Positions 18,066-25,132 of a DNA stretch of 64,000 bases are shown piece by piece (position 1 is the first letter of the stretch; each line of letters opens with the position of its first letter). The stretch is from positions 682,001 to 746,000 of the forward strand of contig NZ_MECJ01000029.1 of assembly GCF_014596475.1 (NCBI RefSeq). The letters run 5' to 3'. The notes under the pieces are model-generated. The model had not been told where the DNA came from. It was given only the letters and a program-made list of their open reading frames with translations, and ran no database searches. The stretch comes from Streptomyces sp. CBMA152. Its GTDB lineage: Bacteria; Actinomycetota; Actinomycetes; Streptomycetales; Streptomycetaceae. Made by a program: the position numbers and the translations under genes.

Positions 18066-18090
18066 GGCCTTGTTCCTCAATCTCGCGGGA

Positions 18091-18474
18091 TCACATGGAG
18101 TGGTGGGAGGCGGCGTCGCCGAGCGGTACGAGGTTGGCGCCGTGCAACTCGTCCACGGCGGCTCGCGCGGCGTGCAGCGGCGTCTTCGCCACCTCGTAGT
18201 GGCACAGAGCGCTCAGATAGGCGCCCTCACCGAGCTTCATCAGAGACAGCGGCCTGCCGTCTATGGACACGGCGTGGTCGTTGCCCATCCGGGTGACCCG
18301 GATGGTGCGGCCCTTGTAGGTCTCGGTGTGGTCGTCCCCGTGGGCGACGGGAGCGGCGGCGACGGCATCACCGGACCCCGTCCCGTACACGGCGATCCCG
18401 GCGGCTCCCGAGAGCCCGGTGACTACGGTGGCGGCGACGGCGCCGCGCTTGATGACATCGCGACGGTTGAGCAT
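18091..18474 (-). CDS. nspE: MelC1-like copper chaperone for the tyrosinase-like oxidase (NspE/GriE type)
   Basis: The ATG at 18474 (127 aa) follows GAAAGG. The N-terminus is a Tat-type signal (LNRRDVIKRGAVAATVVTG). The mature part has the MelC1 pattern of a YKGRTIRVTR strand, a short VSIDGRPLSLM strand, then the HYEVAKTP and AARAAVDELHGA helix. It should load copper into the tyrosinase-like partner 25 bp downstream and carry it through Tat. Cys and His residues (ALCHYE and a HHSM tail) may bind the copper. The gene is separated from nspH by a GC-rich inverted repeat. Confidence 0.87.
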   Translation of the reverse strand: MLNRRDVIKRGAVAATVVTGLSGAAGIAVYGTGSGDAVAAAPVAHGDDHTETYKGRTIRVTRMGNDHAVSIDGRPLSLMKLGEGAYLSALCHYEVAKTPLHAARAAVDELHGANLVPLGDAASHHSM

Positions 18475-18499
18475 AGGGCGACCTTTCGGTGGGGGACGG

Positions 18500-18534
18500 C
18501 CCCGCGCCCCTAAAGGGGCGCGGGGAACTGCGCG
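18500..18534. repeat. GC-rich inverted-repeat element inside the nsp-like operon
   Basis: 12-bp arms (CCCCGCGCCCCT and complement) with an AA loop at 18500-18525 are followed by the AACTGCGCG tail of the dispersed Streptomyces repeat. The element occupies the 97-bp gap between nspH and nspE, the only long gap within the operon, where it could attenuate transcription or stabilise mRNA ends. Confidence 0.75.
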
Positions 18535-18571
18535 ACCAGCCCAGGCCGGCCCGCAGCCGAAGAACGAGCTG

Positions 18572-19675
18572 TTACTTCTCCAGGCAGAACTCGTCGATCG
18601 GGTAACCGACATGCCGGTCCTCGCTCGGCAGGAAGCCGAGAACGGTGTCACCCGGCTTCAGCTCGGTGCTGTTGAGCACCACACCGCCCGGGCCCAGGAC
18701 CCGTACATGCCAGTCGTCCTGAAGGATCAGATTCACCCGCTGCCCGTTGGGCGCAACCGCGTCGATGGAGATCAGCGGCCGGGACTCGATCTTGACCCGC
18801 CCGACGGTGACGAGCCGCGTCTGACCCTTGATGTCGACGGCGAGGACCTTGCTGCCCGCCTTCAGCTCACTGAGGTAGTTGGTCCGCTCGTCCTTGGACA
18901 GCGTGTACGAGTGGATCGCCCCCGCGTTGACCCGGAACGGCCGCGTCGGCATGTACGGCAGCGGATGCGTCTCGCTGACGCACAGGATCATGCCCTTGGA
19001 GTGCGAGCCGACCAGGATGCCCTCGTCCTCGCGGAAGTACGTGCAGGTGTCGACGCAGGCGCGCTCGCCCATGCCGATGTGCTCGGTCTTCTCGACGGTG
19101 AGCTCGACCAGGTCCAGGTCGGGCACGTCGGCGGTCGCGGCGGCCTTCAGCTTGGCCGCGTCACCCACGGCCGCGGGCGCCATCATCACGCCGTCCGAGC
19201 CGTGCTCCAGGACGCCGAAGATGATCTCGGCCTCCTCCACGTCCTTGGCCACCGTGATCATGCTGCCCTTGGCGCGGGCGGCGGCCGCGATCACGATCTC
19301 CAGCGGGATCTTGGTGGGGTCGCGGAAGAGCAGCACGCTCCACTTCTCGGTGCGCGCCGACTCGCAGGCGTCCTCAAGAGTGGGCGCGTCGATGATCTCC
19401 ACGAAGCGTCCGAACTCGATGTCCGGGTACTTCAGGGCGAGTTCGGCCGGGGTGACGCCGTGCACGGCCGGGTCCACGATGACCACCGAGGCGTCGCCGA
19501 ACTCGGCGGGCAGCTCCTTGCGCGGCAGCAGCACCTTGGTCAGGGTCGGCGGCAGGTCGGCGAAGTCGGCGGGGTCCTCGGCGACGATGCCTTCGAGGCG
19601 GTAGTGCAGGGCCTCCTGGAGGATGGCCTCCTTGGCGTCGCCGAGCGAACGGGCGTCGAGCCAGCTGATCTTCAT
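18572..19675 (-). CDS. nspH: 3-dehydroquinate synthase II family enzyme (NspH/GriH type, 3,4-AHBA synthase)
   Basis: This 367-aa protein opens with KISWLDARSLGDAKEAILQE and contains the conserved segments VAKDVEEAEIIFGVLEHG, ACVDTCTYFREDEG and VNAGAIHSYTLSKD of the archaeal-type DHQ synthase II family. In the gri and nsp pathways the homologue cyclises and aromatises the C7 amino sugar phosphate made by GriI/NspI into 3-amino-4-hydroxybenzoate. The start ATG lies 13 bp after the nspI stop codon, so the two are cotranscribed. The enzyme is cytoplasmic. Close linkage to the aldolase and the copper oxidase makes this role more likely than archaeal-style aromatic amino acid synthesis. Confidence 0.9.
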   Translation of the reverse strand: MKISWLDARSLGDAKEAILQEALHYRLEGIVAEDPADFADLPPTLTKVLLPRKELPAEFGDASVVIVDPAVHGVTPAELALKYPDIEFGRFVEIIDAPTLEDACESARTEKWSVLLFRDPTKIPLEIVIAAAARAKGSMITVAKDVEEAEIIFGVLEHGSDGVMMAPAAVGDAAKLKAAATADVPDLDLVELTVEKTEHIGMGERACVDTCTYFREDEGILVGSHSKGMILCVSETHPLPYMPTRPFRVNAGAIHSYTLSKDERTNYLSELKAGSKVLAVDIKGQTRLVTVGRVKIESRPLISIDAVAPNGQRVNLILQDDWHVRVLGPGGVVLNSTELKPGDTVLGFLPSEDRHVGYPIDEFCLEK

Positions 19676-19688
19676 GGGAGAACTCCTC

Positions 19689-20546
19689 TTAAGAGACGGT
19701 GGTCAACGGGGCGGTGCGGTCATCGGCGGGCGCGTTGGGCGCCGGTACGTGGCCGTCGGGCACCTCGCGGCGCGCGGCGGGGTGGATGAGGCGGGACACC
19801 TTGGCGGCCATGGCCCCGGGGTCCGGCGCGAGGAAGACGTTGCGGCCCATCGCGACCCCGGACGCGCCGCCGCGCAGCGCCTCGTCCACGTAGGCGAGTA
19901 CGCGCTTCTCGTCGGGCTCGCGGGGGCCGCCGACCACGACGAGCGGGACGGGCGAGGCACTGGTGATGTCCCGCATCTCGCCGATGGTCTCGGCGCAGAC
20001 GGTCTTGACGATGTCGGCACCCAGATCGGCGGCGAGCGAGGCCGCGTGCGCGATCAGCGCCGGGTCACGGGGGTTGGTGATCTTCGGGCCGCGCGGATAC
20101 ATCATGGCCAGCAGCGGAACGTTCCAGCGGTCGCAGGCGTCGCCCACCGCCGCCAGGTCCGCGATCTGCTGCCGCTCCTGGGCGGAGCCCAGGTTGACGT
20201 GCACGCTGACCGCGTCCGCGCCGAGCCGCAGGCACTCCTCGACGCTGGCGACCAGGTACTTCTCGTCCGGGTCGGGGGCGTGCACGGTGCTGGCACTGAG
20301 GTGCACGATCAGCGACGTACGGGCGAACCGCGCCGAGTCGATGTAGCGCAGGCTGCCCTTGTGCAGCACCACCGCGTCCACGCCGTTCACGGCGAGCTGG
20401 CCCACCAGATGGTCGAGCCGGTTGCCGCCGGTCACCGGGCCGTCGGTGATCGAGTGGTCGAGCGGCACGATCAGCAGCCGCTCGCCGCCGTGGCGGTGCA
20501 GCCGCCGCAGCCGCAGCTTCCGGGCGAAGGAATGGGTCAACATCAT
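19689..20546 (-). CDS. nspI: DhnA-type class I aldolase (NspI/GriI type)
   Basis: The ATG at 20546 (285 aa) is preceded by GGGAGG. The sequence is of the class I fructose-bisphosphate aldolase/DhnA family: VPLDHSITDGPV near 27-38, a YPRGP turn at 150-154, the probable Schiff-base lysine K181 (DIVKTVCAE) and the phosphate-binding GVAMGRNVF segment. In grixazone biosynthesis GriI joins aspartate-4-semialdehyde and dihydroxyacetone phosphate into a C7 amino sugar phosphate. A Pro/Ala-rich tail of about 25 residues follows the barrel. It lies 20 bp downstream of the aspartate kinase gene that would feed the precursor. Confidence 0.9.
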   Translation of the reverse strand: MMLTHSFARKLRLRRLHRHGGERLLIVPLDHSITDGPVTGGNRLDHLVGQLAVNGVDAVVLHKGSLRYIDSARFARTSLIVHLSASTVHAPDPDEKYLVASVEECLRLGADAVSVHVNLGSAQERQQIADLAAVGDACDRWNVPLLAMMYPRGPKITNPRDPALIAHAASLAADLGADIVKTVCAETIGEMRDITSASPVPLVVVGGPREPDEKRVLAYVDEALRGGASGVAMGRNVFLAPDPGAMAAKVSRLIHPAARREVPDGHVPAPNAPADDRTAPLTTVS

Positions 20547-20566
20547 CGAAACCTCCCCTGTGGGGG

Positions 20567-21856
20567 TCAGGCCGGTACGGGTGTGGTGCACCCGGGTGCG
20601 GCGTCGAGCTGGGCGAGACCGAATTCGTCGTGCAGTACCTGTGCCGCGCGTACGGCGTCGTCGTCCGGGACGGTCACCGAGATCCGCATCTGCGACGCGG
20701 AGACCGAACTGGGCGCGATCGCGGCCGACTTGAGGCAGGTGAGCAGCCGGGCGGTGCTGTCGGGGCGGCTCAGCAGTCCCGTACCGACGAGGGACAGCTT
20801 GGTGATGTTCGCGTCGCATTCGAGCGGGCGGCCCGGGGGTCCGGAGCGACGGGTGAGGAAATCGCGGAGCGGCTTCACGTCGTCGGTGTGCACGGTGATG
20901 CCGATGCTGACCCCGGTGCTCTCGTCGGAGAGCGCCGCCATGTCGACGGGTAAGGACTCCTCGGCGAGGAACGCGAAGACATCGGCCGCCGCGTCCACGT
21001 CCCCCGCGTCGAAGCGCAGGTTCACCCGGGCCACGTCGGAATCGAGCACCACTCCGGTGACGGTCGTGCGTGATTCGAGCATGTCGCTTTTCGTCTCCTC
21101 CCTGGCAGCGATCACGGTTCCGGGTCCGGTCCGTACGGAGTGCCGGACATGGATGTCCACACCCCGGAGCGCTGCTAGTTCCACGGCACGTGCGTGCATG
21201 ACTTGCGCGCCGGCGAACGACATCTCGGCCATGACGCCGACGTCGATGACCGGCAGGATCGAAGCGGAGGGCAGGATGCGGGGGTCGGCGGTGAAGACGC
21301 CGTCGACGTCGGTGTAGATCTCGCAGTGGGCGGCGCCGAGTTCGGCCGCCACGGCCACCGCCGTGGTGTCCGATCCGCCGCGTCCCAGCGTGATGACATC
21401 GCGTCGGTCGGTCAGCCCCTGGAACCCGGCGACCACGGCCACCGCTCCCTGGGCCAGTACCTCGTTGATCGCCTCGGTGTCGACGGCGACGATCACCCCG
21501 CGGCCGTGCGCGCCGGTCGCGAGGATGCCGGTCTGCGCGCCGACCAGGGAGACGGCCGGGACGCCGATGTGGTGCAGGGCCATGGCGAGTACGGCCGCCG
21601 ACGCGCTCTCTCCGGTCGCGAGGAGCTGGTCGGTCTCGCGGTCGCCCGCGTCCGCCCCCACCGAGTGGGCGAGGCGGAGCAGTTGGTCGGTGGTGTCGCC
21701 CCGGGCCGAGACGACGACGGCCACCGGCTGTCCGCTGCCGTATACGGCCGCCACGCGCTCGGCCACGGCACGGACCTGCCCCAGCGAGGCGAGCGAGCTG
21801 CCGCCGTACTTGTGCACCACCGGCGGGACGCCGCCCGCGCCGTTCGGGAGAACCAT
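20567..21856 (-). CDS. Aspartate kinase, cluster-dedicated paralogue; contains a TTA codon
   Basis: The ATG at 21856 (429 aa) follows GAAAGGA. The kinase domain begins with KYGGSS at 16-21 and includes LGRGGSDTTAVA and the TDVDGVFTADPR motif. Two ACT domains occupy the C-terminal 160 residues. It phosphorylates aspartate, the first step toward aspartate semialdehyde. As first gene of the operon it presumably raises precursor supply for NspI. The ACT region differs in length and termini from primary-metabolism enzymes, so feedback control may be altered. A TTA leucine codon at 20951-20953 makes its translation depend on the bldA tRNA. No aspartate semialdehyde dehydrogenase gene lies in the window. 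Confidence 0.9.
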   Translation of the reverse strand: MVLPNGAGGVPPVVHKYGGSSLASLGQVRAVAERVAAVYGSGQPVAVVVSARGDTTDQLLRLAHSVGADAGDRETDQLLATGESASAAVLAMALHHIGVPAVSLVGAQTGILATGAHGRGVIVAVDTEAINEVLAQGAVAVVAGFQGLTDRRDVITLGRGGSDTTAVAVAAELGAAHCEIYTDVDGVFTADPRILPSASILPVIDVGVMAEMSFAGAQVMHARAVELAALRGVDIHVRHSVRTGPGTVIAAREETKSDMLESRTTVTGVVLDSDVARVNLRFDAGDVDAAADVFAFLAEESLPVDMAALSDESTGVSIGITVHTDDVKPLRDFLTRRSGPPGRPLECDANITKLSLVGTGLLSRPDSTARLLTCLKSAAIAPSSVSASQMRISVTVPDDDAVRAAQVLHDEFGLAQLDAAPGCTTPVPA

Positions 21857-21988
21857 GAAGCAGTCCTTTCCTGCGGATTCGGCGAGGCCGTTGCCTGGTT
21901 CCCCGTGCCGTCCTGTGCCGGCCCCACCGCCGCAGACGCTCCCGTGGACCGGTATCGGCCAGGTTTCACGCGGATATCGCGATGCGCA

Positions 21989-22032
21989 TGGCGCGATAAC
22001 GCACACGAAACGTGCCGCGAACGCATGCGAAA
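21989..22032 (-). promoter_or_regulatory. Four 11-bp direct repeats, candidate SARP binding site for the nsp-like operon
   Basis: On the minus strand, four adjacent 11-bp units read TTTCGCATGCG, TTCGCGGCACG, TTTCGTGTGCG and TTATCGCGCCA. Heptamers spaced by 4 bp on one DNA face are the hallmark of SARP activator sites. The array ends 132 bp upstream of the aspartate kinase start, next to the SARP gene itself. Confidence 0.6.
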
Positions 22033-22060
22033 TGCCCCGCGCCTTGAGGCACGGGGCATT
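22031..22060 (-). terminator. Hairpin terminator after the SARP gene
   Basis: Arms AATGCCCCG-T-GCC and complement (13 bp with one wobble) with a 4-nt loop lie 60 bp beyond the SARP stop codon. The hairpin separates SARP transcription from the downstream operon, whose candidate activator site begins where it ends. Confidence 0.7.
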
Positions 22061-22120
22061 CTTCGGAGGGTGCGGTGACCAGGCCTGGGGCAGCGGATAT
22101 CAGGCCCGGGACCGCGGTTG

Positions 22121-23089
22121 TCAGGCCTGCGACAGCCTCAGCGCCGCCTGGAGCCGGAGGTTGGACTGCTGGAGGCTCTTCAGGCGGGTGCGGATCGCCC
22201 CGGACTGCTCGCTGCGCGCGCTCTTGAGCGTACGCAGCGAAGGCTGGCGGACCAGCGAGAGCGAGGCGACCGAGGACGGGCGGACCGGGGCCGGCGCCGC
22301 CGGCCGGCGGGGGCCGTCCAGGGACGGATCCTCCACCAGAATGGCCTGCTCCAGGGCGCGCAGAGATTCCCCCGGGTCGATGCCCAGCTCCACCGAGAGC
22401 AGCGTGCGGGTCTCCCGGAACTGCCGCAGCGCGTCCGCCTGCCGCCCGGAGCGGTACAGCGCCAGCATCAGCTGGGCGCACATCTGCTCGCGATACGGGT
22501 TCTCGGCGACCTGCCGGTACAGCTCCCCGACCACCTTGCGATGGCGGCCCATCTGCAACTCCAGGTCGACGCACTCCTCCAGGACGGAGAGCTGCTCCTC
22601 CCGCAGCATCGTCGCGGCCTGCCGCAGCACCCGGCTCTCAAGCCCTGCCGCGACCGGCCCCTTCCACTGGGCGAGCGCCGAGCGGAACAGGTCCACCGCC
22701 TGCTCGGGATGCCCGTCCCGGGCGGCCCTGCGGCCAAGGCCCGCAAGGTGCTCGAAGCGGGCCAGGTCGAGGGCGGTGTGCGGCAGCCGGATGCGGTATC
22801 CGGCGGGATGGGTCTCGATGATGTCCCCGATGCCGCCGCCCACGAACTGACGGCGGATGGCGGAGACGCAGATCCTCACCTGCCCCTTGGCGGAGGCGGG
22901 CGGGGTGTCCTCCCAGATGGCCTCCAGGAGCCGTTCGATCGGTACCACGCGGTCCGCTTCGAGTAACAGCGTGGCCAGCAGGGCCTGTTGGCGGAAGCCG
23001 CCGAGGCGGACCTTGTGGCCCGCGCACTCGACTTCGAGCGGCCCCAGTATTCGGAAGGTGAACGGTTCTTGGTCGCGCGCTGACTGCAT
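22121..23089 (-). CDS. SARP family pathway-specific activator; contains a TTA codon
   Basis: The ATG at 23089 (322 aa) has GGGGAGGGG upstream; an open frame continues without a better start. The N-terminal winged helix-turn-helix is OmpR-like (TFRILGPLEV, then GQVRICVSAIRRQF). The bacterial transcriptional activation domain follows at about 110-255 (ALDLARFEHL to YRQVAENPYREQM). SARPs recruit RNA polymerase to biosynthetic operons through 11-bp-spaced heptamers, and such an array lies immediately downstream at 21989-22032. A TTA codon at 22964-22966 implies bldA-dependent translation. The C-terminal 70 residues are a low-complexity tail. The grixazone cluster is likewise controlled by a SARP (GriR). 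Confidence 0.92.
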   Translation of the reverse strand: MQSARDQEPFTFRILGPLEVECAGHKVRLGGFRQQALLATLLLEADRVVPIERLLEAIWEDTPPASAKGQVRICVSAIRRQFVGGGIGDIIETHPAGYRIRLPHTALDLARFEHLAGLGRRAARDGHPEQAVDLFRSALAQWKGPVAAGLESRVLRQAATMLREEQLSVLEECVDLELQMGRHRKVVGELYRQVAENPYREQMCAQLMLALYRSGRQADALRQFRETRTLLSVELGIDPGESLRALEQAILVEDPSLDGPRRPAAPAPVRPSSVASLSLVRQPSLRTLKSARSEQSGAIRTRLKSLQQSNLRLQAALRLSQA

Positions 23090-23234
23090 TGGGCTGAGCC
23101 CCTCCCCACGTCGGCGGTGCACCATCACTTGTCGTCCCCCCAAAAGAAGCCGGTCCGTCGTGGCGGCCGACCTCCGGGTGCGGCGGTCCGGCCCGGCCAA
23201 TGCGGTAGCCGGGCGGAGCGCGTACAGCAGGATT

Positions 23235-24446
23235 TCAGATCGTCGTTGGAGCCTGGGTGGAGGCACCCGGTTGCGGTGCTGCCGGGGCCGGTGCTTCGGC
23301 GGGGGCGGGCTTGTTGATACGCAGGGAGAGCGCGAGCATGCCCATGGCGAGCACGCCGACGGTCAGCGCCGCGTAGCCCACGCCGTGCGCGCCGCCGAGC
23401 GAGAACCCGGAGGCACCCGCCACGCCGCCGAGGCTGATGCCGATGTAGATCGTGCTCTGGTGCAGCCCGAGGACCATCGGCGCGGACTGCGGGGCCGCGG
23501 CCACCGTGCGCAGCTGCTGCGGCACGTTGATCATCCAGTGGCACACGCCCCACGCGGCGGCCAGCACGAAGGCCGCGGCCATGTTCCGGGCGAGCAGCGG
23601 GGTGAGGGTGGCGGCCACCACGAGCAGCGGCGCCCCGAAGCGGATCGTGCGTACCGCGCCGATACGGTCGGTCAGGCGCCCGGTGAGGAGGTTGCCCGAG
23701 ACCGCGCCGATGCCGAAGCAGAGCAGGATCAGCGAGGTGCGGCCCGCGTCGCCGTCGGTCGCCTGGTCCATCACCTGGTCCACGTAGTTGTAGACCGTCC
23801 AGCTGGTGCTCAGGCACAGCAGGGTGGCGAGCAGCGTGACCAGCACCTTCGGCTGGCCGAGCGGCGCGAGCCGGGCGCGCAGGGTCGTCGCGGCCTGCCC
23901 CGGCAGATCGGGGATGGTCGACGCGATGCCGACGGCGGCGACCACGGTCAGACCCACCACCAGCCAGAGCGTGGCGCGCCACCCGGCTTGGTCGCCCAGC
24001 CAGGCGCCCAGCGGGAGCCCGAGCACGATGGCCGCGGTGAGCCCGCCGACCACCAGCGCGGTGGCCCGCCCGCTGCGCTCCGGCGGGGTCATCGCCCGTG
24101 CGGTGGCAAGGGAGTTGGCGGTGTACATGGAGGCGCCCGCTCCGGCCACCACACGGCCGAGCATCGCCCACGTATAGCCCTCGGCGACCGCGGTGAGCGC
24201 GTTGCCGATGGCGAAGACGGTGAGCGCGCCCAGCAGCAGCTGGCGGGGCGGGCGGTGGCCGGTCGCGGCGGCCAGCATCGGCCCGCCGATCGCGTACGCG
24301 AGCGCGAACGCGGTGATCAGCCAGCCGGCGGTGGTCCGGGCCACGCCGAAGTCGTCGGCCATCGGGTCGAGGATGGGCGCGATGACGAAGGTGTCGACGC
24401 CCATCGCGAAGTTTCCTACCGCGAGGACGAGTAATCGCAGACGCAC
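23235..24446 (-). CDS. MFS transporter of the drug/metabolite efflux type; contains a TTA codon
   Basis: The GTG at 24446 (403 aa) follows AAGGAG. About twelve membrane helices are visible. The first carries the DHA1-like start (VGNFAMGVDTFVIAPILDPM), and loop 2-3 has the GHRPPRQ variant of motif A. It probably exports the cluster product or an intermediate by proton exchange. The fifth codon is TTA (24432-24434), so synthesis is expected to depend on bldA. It is 44 bp from the dinucleotide-binding reductase gene upstream on the same strand and 145 bp from the SARP gene downstream. Confidence 0.9.
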   Translation of the reverse strand: MRLRLLVLAVGNFAMGVDTFVIAPILDPMADDFGVARTTAGWLITAFALAYAIGGPMLAAATGHRPPRQLLLGALTVFAIGNALTAVAEGYTWAMLGRVVAGAGASMYTANSLATARAMTPPERSGRATALVVGGLTAAIVLGLPLGAWLGDQAGWRATLWLVVGLTVVAAVGIASTIPDLPGQAATTLRARLAPLGQPKVLVTLLATLLCLSTSWTVYNYVDQVMDQATDGDAGRTSLILLCFGIGAVSGNLLTGRLTDRIGAVRTIRFGAPLLVVAATLTPLLARNMAAAFVLAAAWGVCHWMINVPQQLRTVAAAPQSAPMVLGLHQSTIYIGISLGGVAGASGFSLGGAHGVGYAALTVGVLAMGMLALSLRINKPAPAEAPAPAAPQPGASTQAPTTI

Positions 24447-24490
24447 AGTGGCTCCTTGGGTGGGTACGGGGAGGGGAGTACGGGTGGGTG

Positions 24491-25132
24491 TCACCCGTCG
24501 GGCAGGAGCTTGAGTCCGGCGTTGCGGCCGAGGCCCAGCCGGTCGATGAGTTCGATGCACAGCAGCGCCATCTGCTCCAGGACGCGCGCGTTGTGCAGGT
24601 CACCGGCGTCGAGGCCGCGCAGCCCCGCCCGGTCGATCAGCTCGATCACGGGGATCTTGGCCTCGTAGTCGTCGCCCGCCACGAACACGTCGAGGTGGGC
24701 GCCGTCGAGCCGGCCGGAGAACAGGGTGGCCGCGCACGAGGTGTTGAACGCCTTGACCACGGACGCCTGCGGCGCGGCCTCGGCGATCAGCTCCGTCATG
24801 CTGGTGGTGGTCGCCCGGTCCGGCAGCGCCCCGGCCGCCTCCACCGGGTTGGTGGTGTCGATGAGGATCTTCCCGGCGAGCGCGGAGCGGTGCTCCCCGA
24901 CGAAGCCGAGCACGTCGTCGGCGCCCACCGCGAGGGTGATGAGCTCGGCGCGCAGGGCGCTCGCGACGTCCCGGGCGACGACCGTGCCCGGGGCGCCCGC
25001 GCCCGCGTCGGCCGCCGCCCGCACCGCGCGGTCCCCGCAGCGGTCGGCGAGCTGCACGGTCTCCCCGGCCCGGGCGAAGAGATGGGCGGTGGCCCGGCCC
25101 ATCGGGCCCGCGCCGATCACGCTGATGTTCAC
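24491..25132 (-). CDS. NAD(P)-binding oxidoreductase of the F420-dependent NADP reductase-like family
   Basis: The 213-aa protein begins with a Rossmann motif (ISVIGAGPMGRATAHLFARA) and continues with the ILIDTTNPVEAAG and VVKAFNTSCAATL segments typical of small NADP oxidoreductases related to F420:NADP reductase. Its GTG start overlaps the stop codon of the upstream flavoenzyme by 4 bp (GTGA), so the two are translationally coupled and probably act on the same compound or cofactor pool. It lacks a C-terminal dimerisation domain. The substrate is unknown, and it could supply reduced F420 or reduce an intermediate. Confidence 0.82.
   Translation of the reverse strand: MNISVIGAGPMGRATAHLFARAGETVQLADRCGDRAVRAAADAGAGAPGTVVARDVASALRAELITLAVGADDVLGFVGEHRSALAGKILIDTTNPVEAAGALPDRATTTSMTELIAEAAPQASVVKAFNTSCAATLFSGRLDGAHLDVFVAGDDYEAKIPVIELIDRAGLRGLDAGDLHNARVLEQMALLCIELIDRLGLGRNAGLKLLPDG

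Noticed and set aside
17148..18474. Melanin operon (melC1-melC2)
   Set aside because: The copper oxidase and chaperone would fit a melanin operon, but they are embedded between NspH/NspI-type and NspN-type genes, which points to o-aminophenol oxidation.
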